This document shows, in pieces, positions 13,688 to 20,546 of a stretch of DNA of 34,635 nucleotides. The stretch covers positions 1-34,635 of the IMG/VR virus record IMGVR_UViG_3300037264_009886. One strand, given 5' to 3'. The translations under genes were made by a program, and so were the position numbers. Position 1 is the stretch's first letter. Each line of letters starts with the position of its first letter. The DNA comes from a virus. The notes under the pieces are model-generated. The model made no database searches. It was given only the letters and a program-made list of their open reading frames with translations, and was not told where the DNA came from.

Positions 13688-15161
13688 CGTTCTCCTCACT
13701 TCGCGGGTCTGCCGGTGCGGCGGGCGTGGCCTGCGCAACCGCCAGTCCCAGTTCGTTAATCAGCGCCACTTCCTTGGCCCGCTGGCGAAGCTCGGCTTCC
13801 CAGTCGCGGCCCTGGCGGGCGTACTCGTAGGCGAGCGTGGTGGTGTGGCTGGTGAGGCGCGTCGCTTGCGCGGACGCTTCCTTGGCCGGATCGACGTGCT
13901 CCATTCCGTCCCAGAACCACTGGTGTTCGGGAAAAACGTCGGCGCGGCGCATCGACTGCGGCAACAGGCCCTCGACGAGCGTAGCTTCATCGAGCCAGGC
14001 GCGCAGCAGCGGGTCGAGGACCACGCGCCCCATGTGGGCCTGATCTACACGAATGGATTTGTAGTAGGTCTGGTGGTCGAGTCGCCCCGAGGCGTAGTTG
14101 TAGCCCGAGGAGTTTCCGGCGGCGACGTTGAAGGGCATGTTCAAACAGCGGGCGATCTCGTTGAGGATCTCCTTCTTAAACTCCCCATAGGTGGTCGCGG
14201 GCTGCTCGGCCGTGATCTGGCCCAGTTTCCAGCCGCTGGGTAGGACCGTCGCCATCCGACGCTCCAAGTCCACGATGTCCATCGGCTCCACCGGGTCGGC
14301 CTCCCCGTTGGCCGGGGCATCCGTGTAAAGCACGGCGGCAAAGTCAGCGGCGGTCTCGGCGGCGGCGATAACGGCCAGGGTGTAGCGCCGGAGCTGGGCA
14401 AACAGCGGCAGCGCCGGCGTGATCTCCGGGATGCCCCGGTTCTGGCCCGGCCGGTCGGTGCGGAAGTAGTGGAGGATGTTCCTCGCCGGCACGCGGTCAT
14501 ACGCACCAGCACCCACCGCCAAGCCCCGCCCGTCGCCCGGATGGAACCGCAGGACGTGGTACTCGCTGGGGTTGCCCAAGCCGTCGAAGACAATCCCATC
14601 CACTGCCGACTGCCGGCTGCCCACGGCCAACGGATCGGGCGTGGCGACCTGATCGGCCTCGATCAGCCGCAGGTCCAGCTTGATGGGCGAGTCCACCAGC
14701 GGGTTGGCGGTGAGCATGGCGAACCCTTCGCCGCTCTCCGCCCGCGCCATACGCAGGGTGCGGAGATTCTCGGCCAGGCGAACCGCCTCGGCCCAGCGGG
14801 CAAAGGCCTGTTCCACCGTGCGGTTGGCGGCGTCGTCACCGGTCAGCAACTGCAATCGCGGGCCGGTGCCCACCACGTCGTTGGCCAGCGTCAGCACGAT
14901 CCCACGGGCGTAGGAGTTGTTTGCGACCTCGTAGCGCGCCCGGCCGCGGAGGATGCGGCGAACGGTCGGGTTGTTGGCGGCGTTGGCGGACAGATGATCG
15001 GCGTTGGCCCAGTGCCGACGGTTTTCGTCCGTCGTCGCGGCCGCGTCATAGCGGCCCCGCACGCGCAGCGGCACGGGCATGAACCCCGGCGGCGAAGCCG
15101 TGGGGCGCGTGACGCGCTGCGGCGTCGGCGCGGCAAAGAGGTTGCGAAAGAATCCCGGCAT
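13650..15161 (-). CDS. Phage portal protein, lambda gpB type
   Basis: This 503-aa protein forms the dodecameric channel for DNA entry at the capsid vertex. It starts MPGFFRNLFAAPTPQRVTRP. The conserved features I see are NNPTVRRILRGRARYEVANN, SYARGIVLTLANDVVGTGPR, LRTLRMARAESGEGFAML, EADQVATPDP and RVPARNILHYFRTDRPGQNR, then the C-terminal MPFNVAAGNSSGYNYASGRL and DHQTYYKSIRVDQAHMGRVV. Together these match the lambda-family portal. I chose ATG 15161; the longer open frame to 15419 would overlap and obliterate the 65-aa gene. The 3' end overlaps the start of the capsid gene by about 35 nt. Confidence 0.93.
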   Translation of the reverse strand: MPGFFRNLFAAPTPQRVTRPTASPPGFMPVPLRVRGRYDAAATTDENRRHWANADHLSANAANNPTVRRILRGRARYEVANNSYARGIVLTLANDVVGTGPRLQLLTGDDAANRTVEQAFARWAEAVRLAENLRTLRMARAESGEGFAMLTANPLVDSPIKLDLRLIEADQVATPDPLAVGSRQSAVDGIVFDGLGNPSEYHVLRFHPGDGRGLAVGAGAYDRVPARNILHYFRTDRPGQNRGIPEITPALPLFAQLRRYTLAVIAAAETAADFAAVLYTDAPANGEADPVEPMDIVDLERRMATVLPSGWKLGQITAEQPATTYGEFKKEILNEIARCLNMPFNVAAGNSSGYNYASGRLDHQTYYKSIRVDQAHMGRVVLDPLLRAWLDEATLVEGLLPQSMRRADVFPEHQWFWDGMEHVDPAKEASAQATRLTSHTTTLAYEYARQGRDWEAELRQRAKEVALINELGLAVAQATPAAPADPRSEENDDEPSAQDQRAA

Positions 15162-15177
15162 GGCGGTTTCCGCTTGG

Positions 15178-15375
15178 TCAGTCCGTTCCCGGCGGCACGA
15201 GCTTCTTGAGGGTGATCCCCAGCCCTTTGCCGCGCGTGGCCTTCTTGCCCTGAAGGTAGCGGTCGGCGGCGATCTGGTCGGGCAGCGAGTGCTGCTCCAT
15301 CTCGGCGCTGTCGCTCTTGGCCCGCTTGGGGCCGGCGGCGTTGTCGAGGATGCTCTGGTCCAAATCGTCTGCCAT
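15178..15375 (-). CDS. Small conserved phage protein between terminase and portal
   Basis: This 65-aa protein starts MADDLDQSILDNAAGPKRAK and ends TLKKLVPPGTD. From memory I recognise the general form (LENAQGP...VEQHSLxDQIxADRYL...LVPPG) as a conserved small protein next to lambda-like portal genes. It corresponds in position to gpW, the head-joining protein. That role is inferred from position; the sequence is not clearly gpW. The start is weak (no strong Shine-Dalgarno), so it may be coupled to the upstream 79-aa gene, which ends 10 bp away. Confidence 0.75.
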   Translation of the reverse strand: MADDLDQSILDNAAGPKRAKSDSAEMEQHSLPDQIAADRYLQGKKATRGKGLGITLKKLVPPGTD

Positions 15376-15385
15376 GACGTCGTCT

Positions 15386-15625
15386 TCAGAAACGCCTGCG
15401 GACCTGCGCCACCGGGCACAGGTCGAAGTTGGGCTTGCGGGCCTTGTGCCGCTGCTCATCGCGTAACAGCGCCCGCACCGCCGAATCGGGCTTGCGCCCC
15501 TCGGCGTGGGCCAGCCACGCCGCCTGCAGCGCATCGGGGCGCAGCGAAAGCGGGCAGTGGCTCATTGCCGACCGGGTCAGACCCGGCGGCCATTGCGTGG
15601 CGTTGTCGAGCGTGAGCGCTGCCAT
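15386..15625 (-). CDS. Small protein of unknown function, portal region
   Basis: This 79-aa protein begins MAALTLDNATQWPPGLTRSA and carries KPDSAVRALLRDEQRHKARK. I do not recognise a family. It is helical with a basic C-terminus (PVAQVRRRF), consistent with DNA or packaged-DNA contact. The first ATG at 15625 is used; a GTG at 15628 is an alternative. It is the first gene after the low-GC insertion at 15629-16328, so transcription of the downstream portal-tail genes must either cross the terminator at 15750 or begin between the terminator and this gene. Confidence 0.65.
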   Translation of the reverse strand: MAALTLDNATQWPPGLTRSAMSHCPLSLRPDALQAAWLAHAEGRKPDSAVRALLRDEQRHKARKPNFDLCPVAQVRRRF

Positions 15626-15749
15626 CACTCTTCTAGGACAGGAAGTCGAAGCAGAATGGCTGTTTGATATCGGTATGGTGTTAGATCGTTACACCCGTAG
15701 ACCTCCGGCGGTGCCGGCGAGCGGAAAGCGGTCTGTATCAGGGGCCAAA

Positions 15750-15787
15750 ACGAAAATCGCCCCCGTTTGGGGGCGATTCTCTTTCGT
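15750..15787 (-). terminator. Intrinsic terminator of the small hydrophobic ORF
   Basis: On the minus strand a GC-rich stem (AATCGCCCCC at 15778-15769 pairing with GGGGGCGATT at 15764-15755) with a 4-nt loop is followed by TTTCGTTTT. Flanking bases ACGAAA and TTTCGT extend the stem. It begins a few nucleotides after the stop at 15789. The stem is symmetrical, so it may also act on plus-strand transcription. In the late operon it would stop readthrough from the terminase region unless the phage antiterminates or restarts transcription downstream. Confidence 0.85.
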
Positions 15788-15788
15788 C

Positions 15789-15884
15789 TTAGTGCCGTCG
15801 GCTCCAATCAAGGATGAGACTGACGACAGAGCAAATCGCGGCGATGATCTCCACCGCCAAGGTAAGACACTCGAAGTTTGTCAT
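15789..15884 (-). CDS. 31-aa hydrophobic peptide, candidate type I toxin or holin-like toxin
   Basis: This ORF codes for a 31-aa peptide: MTNFECLTLAVEII at the start, then a hydrophobic helix (AAICSVVSLIL) and a charged end DWSRRH. One membrane helix with a polar start and a basic tail is the form of type I toxins and of the short Hol-Tox peptides (M-T/S-x-x-E-x-L-x-L pattern), a match I make by eye only. An AGGTG Shine-Dalgarno lies 8 nt upstream, and a strong terminator follows the stop by 2-3 nt. The Shine-Dalgarno can be sequestered by an upstream inverted repeat. The block is low in GC and interrupts the late operon, which suggests acquisition. A peptide of this length could be chance; the paired SD, sequestration element and terminator are what support it. 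Confidence 0.6.
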   Translation of the reverse strand: MTNFECLTLAVEIIAAICSVVSLILDWSRRH

Positions 15885-15886
15885 GT

Positions 15887-16003
15887 GAAACACCTGACTG
15901 AGACACGAAAGTCGTGTTCCGGAGGTGCTGCGACAAACTAAACGAACGCTGCTTAGGCATGTGAATGAGTGGTAGAGGTGTCCGTTGTAGAGTCAGGTGT
16001 TTC
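15887..16003 (-). promoter_or_regulatory. 5' leader with 13-nt repeat that can hide the ribosome-binding site
   Basis: A perfect 13-bp inverted repeat, GAAACACCTGACT at 15887-15899 and AGTCAGGTGTTTC at 15991-16003, is separated by 91 nt. On the minus-strand RNA the upstream copy is GAAACACCTGACT and the downstream copy is AGTCAGGTGTTTC. The downstream copy contains the AGGTG Shine-Dalgarno and is followed 2 nt later by the ATG of the 31-aa ORF. Pairing of the two arms would block ribosome access. A small hairpin (ACACGA/TCGTGT at 15905-15917) lies in between. The unpaired remainder of the leader is A/C-rich. Confidence 0.65.
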
Positions 16004-16046
16004 TGTGAGTTTGAGTGTGATCGCTGTAGTTTTTGGTCGTTGCTTT

Positions 16047-16270
16047 TCAGTGTCGAGTGCGATGGAAGTCGTGTTGTTCAGTTAGATGTTGTTTGTTGTT
16101 GGTGTTGAGTAGTTGTAGCTGAGTAGTCGCCACAGCGTCCGGCGGTCGCAGACGAATACGATTCCGGAACCACCAATGGGCCATCACCCCACGGGCGACG
16201 TTGCCCATTGGAAGCTGAATGTTATCGCCGGGACATTATGCGATCCAGTATAATCTCGCGTCTCGCCCAT
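16047..16270 (-). other. Low-GC block with a 53-codon ORF and hairpin, unassigned
   Basis: This stretch lies between the terminase-side zinc ribbon gene and the 31-aa ORF. On the minus strand an ORF at 16208-16047 reads MGNVARGVMAHWWFRNRIRL, then becomes rich in T, N, Q and H (TTQLQLLNTNNKQHLTEQHD), because the strand is A/C-rich. No Shine-Dalgarno is visible. A 9-bp inverted repeat CCAATGGGC/GCCCATTGG flanks a 22-nt loop near 16173-16210. A TATAAT at about 16249-16254 is present on the plus strand. It may be an untranslated leader or a structured RNA. I have a vague, unverified impression that similar intergenic blocks recur in planctomycete genomes. The flank 16271-16328 holds nothing I can name. 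Confidence 0.35.
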
Positions 16271-16328
16271 AATCGTCGCTCCATCGCTCGTTGACAGACA
16301 TCGAGAACGATCTTACTGGCAGGGGCGT

Positions 16329-16508
16329 CTACTTCCCAATCTCCTTCTCCCAGGTCGTGATCCGCTTCCCGCAATGCCGGCACTCCCGCCGGCGAATGAT
16401 CTTGGCACCGAACGACGCGCGCGTGTACACCACTTCAAAGTGGCGACAGCCGCACCTGGGGCAAACCAGCCCGCGCGGCAGATCGGTGGCTTTGTCCTTC
16501 GTCTTCAT
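16329..16508 (-). CDS. NrdR-like zinc ribbon protein
   Basis: This 59-aa protein has two Cys pairs, C16/C19 (LVCPRCGC) and C43/C46, with RRRECRHCGKRITTWE between. The second part closely matches the zinc ribbon of the transcription repressor NrdR (R-R-R-E-C-x-x-C-G-x-R-x-T-T), although the ATP-cone domain of NrdR is absent. It is therefore a stand-alone zinc ribbon that probably binds nucleic acid. The start is in an ATGA overlap with the terminase stop, so it is co-translated with the packaging ATPase and may assist terminase. It could also be a regulator. A long frame that contains this sequence extends to 17282 but is a terminase shadow. Confidence 0.8.
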   Translation of the reverse strand: MKTKDKATDLPRGLVCPRCGCRHFEVVYTRASFGAKIIRRRECRHCGKRITTWEKEIGK

Positions 16509-18793
16509 GATCGCCTCCCCTGGAGCGCTGAGAGTTTCAGTCGCGGCCGGGACGTCTCGCGCCGGGCATCGGTGCCAAAGAGCACGGCGCCTTGCATGCT
16601 GGCGGCGACCGTGCAGCCGACCAGGCAGTCCAGCCAGTGGTTGTCGGTGCCGGGGGTGCGGAGCTTCCATTCCTCCAGTTCCCGCCCGCGGCCGCTGGTC
16701 TTGACGCGATATTCCGCCGTGAGATGTTCCGAGAGCAACCGATGATCCACGCCGCCGCCGGGGGCGAAGAGCGATAGACACCCCGGATCGCCCATCGGCA
16801 CCGCCAGGCGGGCATGGACAAAGGACTTCCAGTAGTTGGTGTCGATCAGAGCGTAGCGCGTGGCACGCTTCCCCTGGACACCGGGAATCCGCCAATGCAG
16901 GCCCATGCGGTCGCCGCGCCTGGCTTTGTACTCGGCGAACGGCGTGCTGGCGGCGCCCACGTAGCGCCCGTGACTGGGCATGACGATGGCCGCGTGCGCG
17001 GACTGCCGGCAGAACTGATAGACCACATCCGTGCTGTTGCCCCAGTTGGCGTCGATCAGGCAGCGTTCGATGGTCATCTCCGCGCCGTCGTCGCGGCGGA
17101 ATTTCCGCGCCAAGCGGTCGGCGGTCAGCGCTGCCAGCCCGGCATAGATGACCCCTTCCTGCCCGGTGCCTTTGTGAACCGTCATGAGCGTGCGCTTGGC
17201 ATCCCGGAGTGTGAAGTAGGCCCGCTTCTGATCGGGGTATTCCCCGTAATCCAGCACGTAGCCGGTGAAGTCCTCCTCCCACCCGCAGAGCATCCAGAAC
17301 AAGAGGTTTCCCTGGACGTCGATGAACATCGTCAGATGGTTCACCCCCACCGGCACTTCCCCTCGCTTCATGCCGTTGGTCTTGGCGGCAAGGGTGTCGG
17401 CCGACAGGGATTCACCTTCGACCGCATCCGGCAGGGGTTCGTTCTGGTATTCCGCCCAGAAGGCCGCCTCCCCCTGGTCCAGCTTGAGATTCATCGCATG
17501 CTGGAGGGCGGAAAGCTCGTCGGGGTTGTGCCGCTGCGGCCAGGCAACCTTCGCTCCCGCGTCCATGTCGATCTGGTTGACGCGGTAGAACTCCGTGGCC
17601 TCCACGGTCCCCCGGTCGTTGCGCTGGCCTTGGGCGCGGAGCTGCGCGTACTGCTGCCACAGCTTCTCATTCGTTGGGAAGGCGTAGACCATCTTGGTCC
17701 GCTGGCCCTGCCACTGCGGGTGCTGCTCCCGATCCAGAATGCGGTCGGCCATGTCGTCGGGGCGCACCACCGTCAGCGTCATCAAGCCCGCGATCTTCCT
17801 TCCGGGACCGGCCAGACCCAGGATCGCGCCGGCGAGGATCTGTTCCCGCGTGGCGCACTGCGAGGGGCTGCGCGCCGATTCATCGGTCTGCGGATCGTCC
17901 AGCAACACCAGCGACGGGCGGACGCTCTTGCCGTCGGCCCGCTTGTGCTTCATCCCCCGGATGCGCCCGGTGATCCCCGCGACCTTCACCACCGCACTGC
18001 TGGCGACGCTGCCCTCGATGGTCGGCAGCACAATCTCCTTGGCCGTCCACCCCACATGCGTGCGCGCCCCGCGATAGAGCTGCCCGGCGGCGCGTTGGTG
18101 AATCCCTTCCAGTGCCCGGATCGGCCCACACACTTCGGAAAAGTCCTCCTCCAGCAGGTCGTTGTTCTCCAGTTCCGATTTGATCGAGTCGAGCATGTCG
18201 GCGGCGTGTTCTTCATCCGATCCGATCAAAGCCACGAACTCCCGGTGCCCGTAGACCAGCGCCCACAGGCAGGCCGTCTCGCACAACGTCGTCTTGCCCG
18301 ACCCGCGGGGCATGGCCATCGCAAACAACCCGCCCTCCAACACCGCCGTCTCGATCTTGCTGATGACCTTCAGGTGGTCCGACGACCAGGCCAGATGAAA
18401 CGTCTGCGGGAAGTACGCCTCGCAGAACCCCCAGAAAGAGTGCCGGCACGGGTTCTTTCGTTCCAGGTTCCGGGCTTCATGCACCCACCCCTCGGCGGCG
18501 ATGTCACGGGAGGATTCGCTCTGCGCCCGGCTCCGCGCGTTGACCGCATCCTTGTGCGCTTCGTAATCCCCCTCCGTCCACCCCGGTTCAAACGCCTCGC
18601 GCCGAGCATGGAACAGCCACGCGGCGTACTTGAGGAGATCGACCTTCCGGCCATCCCCGATCTTGTACGCCGCACGATTCAGGTGCCGGTAGACCACATG
18701 CGGCTGCACCACCTCGCCCAGCGGGGTCGAGTTCAGCAACCGCACGGCTTCGGCCACGCGAAGTTGGCGCGGGTCAACGCTCCGGGGGTTCAT
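16505..18793 (-). CDS. Terminase large subunit, GpA-like
   Basis: The 762-aa protein packages DNA into proheads and cuts it to length. It has a Walker A motif at about 162-169 (PRGSGKTT), a Walker B-type SLVLLDDPQTDES in the 290s and a C-terminal nuclease region where MFIDVQGNLLFWMLCGW matches the lambda gpA-type D-V-Q segment. An unusual N-terminal domain (about 1-65, VAEAVRLLN to KYAAWLFHAR) resembles the separate 73-aa protein encoded just upstream, so the small-terminase-like domain seems duplicated and fused. ATG 18793 is chosen: it has GGGAGGTG upstream and overlaps the 73-aa gene stop (ATGA). An ATG at 18820 is the longer alternative. Coupled zinc ribbon downstream. Confidence 0.92.
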   Translation of the reverse strand: MNPRSVDPRQLRVAEAVRLLNSTPLGEVVQPHVVYRHLNRAAYKIGDGRKVDLLKYAAWLFHARREAFEPGWTEGDYEAHKDAVNARSRAQSESSRDIAAEGWVHEARNLERKNPCRHSFWGFCEAYFPQTFHLAWSSDHLKVISKIETAVLEGGLFAMAMPRGSGKTTLCETACLWALVYGHREFVALIGSDEEHAADMLDSIKSELENNDLLEEDFSEVCGPIRALEGIHQRAAGQLYRGARTHVGWTAKEIVLPTIEGSVASSAVVKVAGITGRIRGMKHKRADGKSVRPSLVLLDDPQTDESARSPSQCATREQILAGAILGLAGPGRKIAGLMTLTVVRPDDMADRILDREQHPQWQGQRTKMVYAFPTNEKLWQQYAQLRAQGQRNDRGTVEATEFYRVNQIDMDAGAKVAWPQRHNPDELSALQHAMNLKLDQGEAAFWAEYQNEPLPDAVEGESLSADTLAAKTNGMKRGEVPVGVNHLTMFIDVQGNLLFWMLCGWEEDFTGYVLDYGEYPDQKRAYFTLRDAKRTLMTVHKGTGQEGVIYAGLAALTADRLARKFRRDDGAEMTIERCLIDANWGNSTDVVYQFCRQSAHAAIVMPSHGRYVGAASTPFAEYKARRGDRMGLHWRIPGVQGKRATRYALIDTNYWKSFVHARLAVPMGDPGCLSLFAPGGGVDHRLLSEHLTAEYRVKTSGRGRELEEWKLRTPGTDNHWLDCLVGCTVAASMQGAVLFGTDARRETSRPRLKLSALQGRRS

Positions 18794-19011
18794 CGCGTCT
18801 GCACCTCCCGCACCAGCCACGCCGTGTAGTGAACGAGGTTGAGCCGGCCGCCGGGACCAACCGGCGCGCCGGCGTCGATGTCCGCCTGGACCTGTTCGGG
18901 GGTCACTTTCTTACCACCGCCGACGCTGAGCAGCCGCGACATGTCCTCTACGGATAGCGCGGCCGGATTGACCGCCGGGAGGTTGGGGTTGGGCGTGCTG
19001 GCGGGCGGCAT
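18790..19011 (-). CDS. Small terminase-like domain protein
   Basis: This 73-aa protein has LSVEDMSRLLSVGGGKKVTP, VQADIDAGAPVGPGGRLNLV and HYTAWLVREV. It is aligned by eye with the N-terminal ~60 residues of the terminase (VAEAVRLLN..., GRKVDLLKYAAWLFHAR). Both end in a G-G-R-x-x-L-x-x-Y-x-A-W-L motif. A DNA-recognising small terminase-like role is therefore plausible. It is first in the late operon, with AGGATGG upstream of its ATG, and its stop overlaps the terminase start (ATGA). Not a recognised named family. Confidence 0.75.
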   Translation of the reverse strand: MPPASTPNPNLPAVNPAALSVEDMSRLLSVGGGKKVTPEQVQADIDAGAPVGPGGRLNLVHYTAWLVREVQTR

Positions 19012-19046
19012 GTTTCACCATCCTAACATCTTGAAAAACATGGACT

Positions 19047-19052
19047 TATAAT
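19047..19052 (+). promoter_or_regulatory. Candidate -10 box of the small-gene operon
   Basis: A perfect TATAAT at 19047-19052 lies upstream of the first plus-strand gene (19122). The matching -35 region is poor. The 110-bp gap to 19011 separates two divergent operons, and a minus-strand TATAAG on the same stretch could serve the late genes. A second candidate, TTGCTG (19064-19069) with an 18-bp spacer to TTAATG, is also present. None is confirmed. Confidence 0.35.
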
Positions 19053-19121
19053 CGGAATTATGCTTGCTGACCCCGAAAACCCGTGGCTTAATGTGCATGT
19101 ACAAACGCAAAGGAGAACGCC

Positions 19122-19361
19122 ATGAAGAACGACACGACCAACAACGCCCGCGACGCCTACCAAGCCCGCAGCAACGACATCGCCCGCCTGATCGACGTCC
19201 TGCAGATGGAACTCGACAAGCACGCCGACGCCGCCAAGGCGAACGCCAAGGGCTGGGGCAAGGTCGGCGACCTCGGGAAGGTCCGCAGCGACCTGATCGA
19301 CCTGGTCGGCTTCATGAGCGGGATAGACCGCGAGGCCGTCGAGGGCTTCCTGGCCGAGTAA
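19122..19361 (+). CDS. Conserved small acidic protein, operon gene 1
   Basis: This 79-aa protein starts MKNDTTNNARDAYQARSNDI and has LIDVLQMELDKHADAAKANA, then a helical domain VRSDLIDLVGFMSGIDREAV. It is acidic and helical with no cysteine or membrane segment. I do not recognise a named family; proteins of this form exist beside recombinase elements in planctomycete-like genomes as far as I recall. A good Shine-Dalgarno sequence (AAGGAG) precedes the ATG. It heads a five-gene plus-strand operon that diverges from the terminase operon. A role as an anti-host or regulatory early gene is inference only. Confidence 0.78.
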   Translation: MKNDTTNNARDAYQARSNDIARLIDVLQMELDKHADAAKANAKGWGKVGDLGKVRSDLIDLVGFMSGIDREAVEGFLAE

Positions 19362-19385
19362 CGCCAAACCCCAAGGAGCACGACC

Positions 19386-19613
19386 ATGACCATTCAGATC
19401 AAAGGGATCGAGTACGCGAACGCCGACGAAGCCCTCCAGCACCTCAACGCCAGCGGACGCGGGGTCGCGATCAGCATCGGCGGCAAGGTGCTGGTGGTCG
19501 AGCAGGCCGAAGCCGACCGCATTGCCGAGCGCCGGATTGAGTTCGCCTACCTGGTGGACCACGAGATGCCCGACGGCAGTTGGCGAATCATGACCATCCC
19601 GGTCAACGACTGA
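19386..19613 (+). CDS. Conserved small protein, operon gene 2
   Basis: This 75-aa protein starts MTIQIKGIEYANADEALQHL and continues GVAISIGGKVLVVEQAEADR and FAYLVDHEMPDGSWRIMTIP. The pattern is beta-beta-alpha-beta with an acidic middle. No family is recognised. The Shine-Dalgarno sequence is AAGGAG. It lies 24 bp after gene 1 and is followed by a GC-rich hairpin. Confidence 0.78.
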   Translation: MTIQIKGIEYANADEALQHLNASGRGVAISIGGKVLVVEQAEADRIAERRIEFAYLVDHEMPDGSWRIMTIPVND

Positions 19614-19625
19614 CTCCCCTCCCTC

Positions 19626-19650
19626 CCGAGGCCCTGAACAAGGGCCTCGG
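19626..19650 (+). terminator. Hairpin inside the small-gene operon
   Basis: A 9-bp perfect stem, CCGAGGCCC and GGGCCTCGG, with loop TGAACAA, starts about 13 nt after gene 2 and is followed by TGGTTT. It looks like a weak terminator that would reduce transcription of genes 3-5, or an RNA stability element. The T-run is short. The rest of the gap up to the gene at 19746 is GC-rich with further small inverted repeats. Confidence 0.5.
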
Positions 19651-19745
19651 TGGTTTACGGGGCATGGCGCCCCGCGGGTTCCCGCGCCCGATCCACGCGG
19701 GATACGGGCCTGGCCAGCCCCAACAAGGCCAAAGGAAACAGTGCC

Positions 19746-20318
19746 ATGAAGAAGGACCAGATCAAACTCGGCGGAACGTACCTGGCGAAGGTCACCGACA
19801 AGGTGGTGCCCATCCGTCTGGACGCCCAGAACCCGCACGGCGGGTGGGACGCGACCAACCTGGTGACCAACAAGAAGGTCCGCATCAAGAGCGCCCAGCG
19901 CCTCCGCGGGCCGGCCCCGGAGCGCCAGGCCAGCCAGCGGGCCAAGGCGGTTGCCGAGGCGCAGGCCACTGACGCCGCTGCCAACGCCCACGCCGTCGAT
20001 CCCGACCGCGTCCCGCTCACCGAGGCGATGAAGCCCGCCAAGGCGACCAAGGGCACGAAGGTCAAGGCAGCCAAGGCCGACAAGGTGAAGAACCCCAGCG
20101 GGCTCGACGCCGCCGCCCAGGTACTCAAGGACGCCGGCGAGCCGATGCGCTGCGGCGACATGGTCGAGAAGATGCTGTCCGGCGGGCTCTGGCAGACCGG
20201 CGGCAAGACGCCTGCCGCCACCATCTACGCCGCCATCCTCCGCGAGATCTCGGTGAAGGGTACGGACTCTCGCTTCAAGAAGACCGACCGGGGCCTGTTC
20301 ACCGTCAACGCCAGGTAG
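19746..20318 (+). CDS. HARE-HTH domain protein, operon gene 3
   Basis: This 190-aa protein starts MKKDQIKLGGTYLAKVTDKV. Residues about 1-55 form a small beta domain (GGTYLAKVTDKVVPIRL and NKKVRIKSAQRLRG) followed by an Ala/Lys-rich linker (about 60-115). Residues about 118-188 (LDAAAQVLKDAGEPMRCGDM, GGLWQTGGKTPAATIYAAIL, DSRFKKTDRGLFTV) match the HARE-HTH winged helix, a fold found in restriction endonucleases and chromatin proteins that recognises DNA modification states. That last point is family knowledge, not shown here. The ATG is at 19746 with AAAGGAA; an upstream frame starts at 19650 but has no RBS. It may recognise DNA modified by the neighbouring methyltransferase. That is inference. 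Confidence 0.82.
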   Translation: MKKDQIKLGGTYLAKVTDKVVPIRLDAQNPHGGWDATNLVTNKKVRIKSAQRLRGPAPERQASQRAKAVAEAQATDAAANAHAVDPDRVPLTEAMKPAKATKGTKVKAAKADKVKNPSGLDAAAQVLKDAGEPMRCGDMVEKMLSGGLWQTGGKTPAATIYAAILREISVKGTDSRFKKTDRGLFTVNAR

Positions 20319-20327
20319 GAGAACCCC

Positions 20328-20543
20328 ATGAAGATTGTTATCCAGTTCCACGAGGGCGAGTGGCCAATCGACACCGCCAACCCGCCCGAGCGTAGCCTCG
20401 ACGAGTTGCTCGACACGTTCACCCAGCCGGAGGTGCGCGAAATCATCAACGAAGCCCTGCCCGTGTTCCGGGGCATGTGCGACATCTGGAACCAGCGGGA
20501 GCTGGCCGCGCGCCGCCAGGCCGGGCTGGGCGAGGGAGGTTGA
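20328..20543 (+). CDS. Conserved small acidic protein, operon gene 4
   Basis: This 71-aa protein is acidic: MKIVIQFHEGEWPIDTANPP, SLDELLDTFTQPEVREIINE and FRGMCDIWNQRELAARR. It is probably helical after an N-terminal strand. No family recognised. Shine-Dalgarno TAGGAG precedes it, and it begins 9 bp after the HARE-HTH gene and ends 3 bp before gene 5. Confidence 0.75.
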   Translation: MKIVIQFHEGEWPIDTANPPERSLDELLDTFTQPEVREIINEALPVFRGMCDIWNQRELAARRQAGLGEGG

Positions 20544-20546
20544 GCC

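Noticed and set aside
15629-16328. Cos or pac packaging site
   Set aside because: I could not identify any recognisable terminase binding repeat or cohesive-end signature.
16814-18829. Long plus-strand frame opposite the terminase
   Set aside because: Shadow of the terminase reading; the terminase has Walker motifs and the opposing frame does not.
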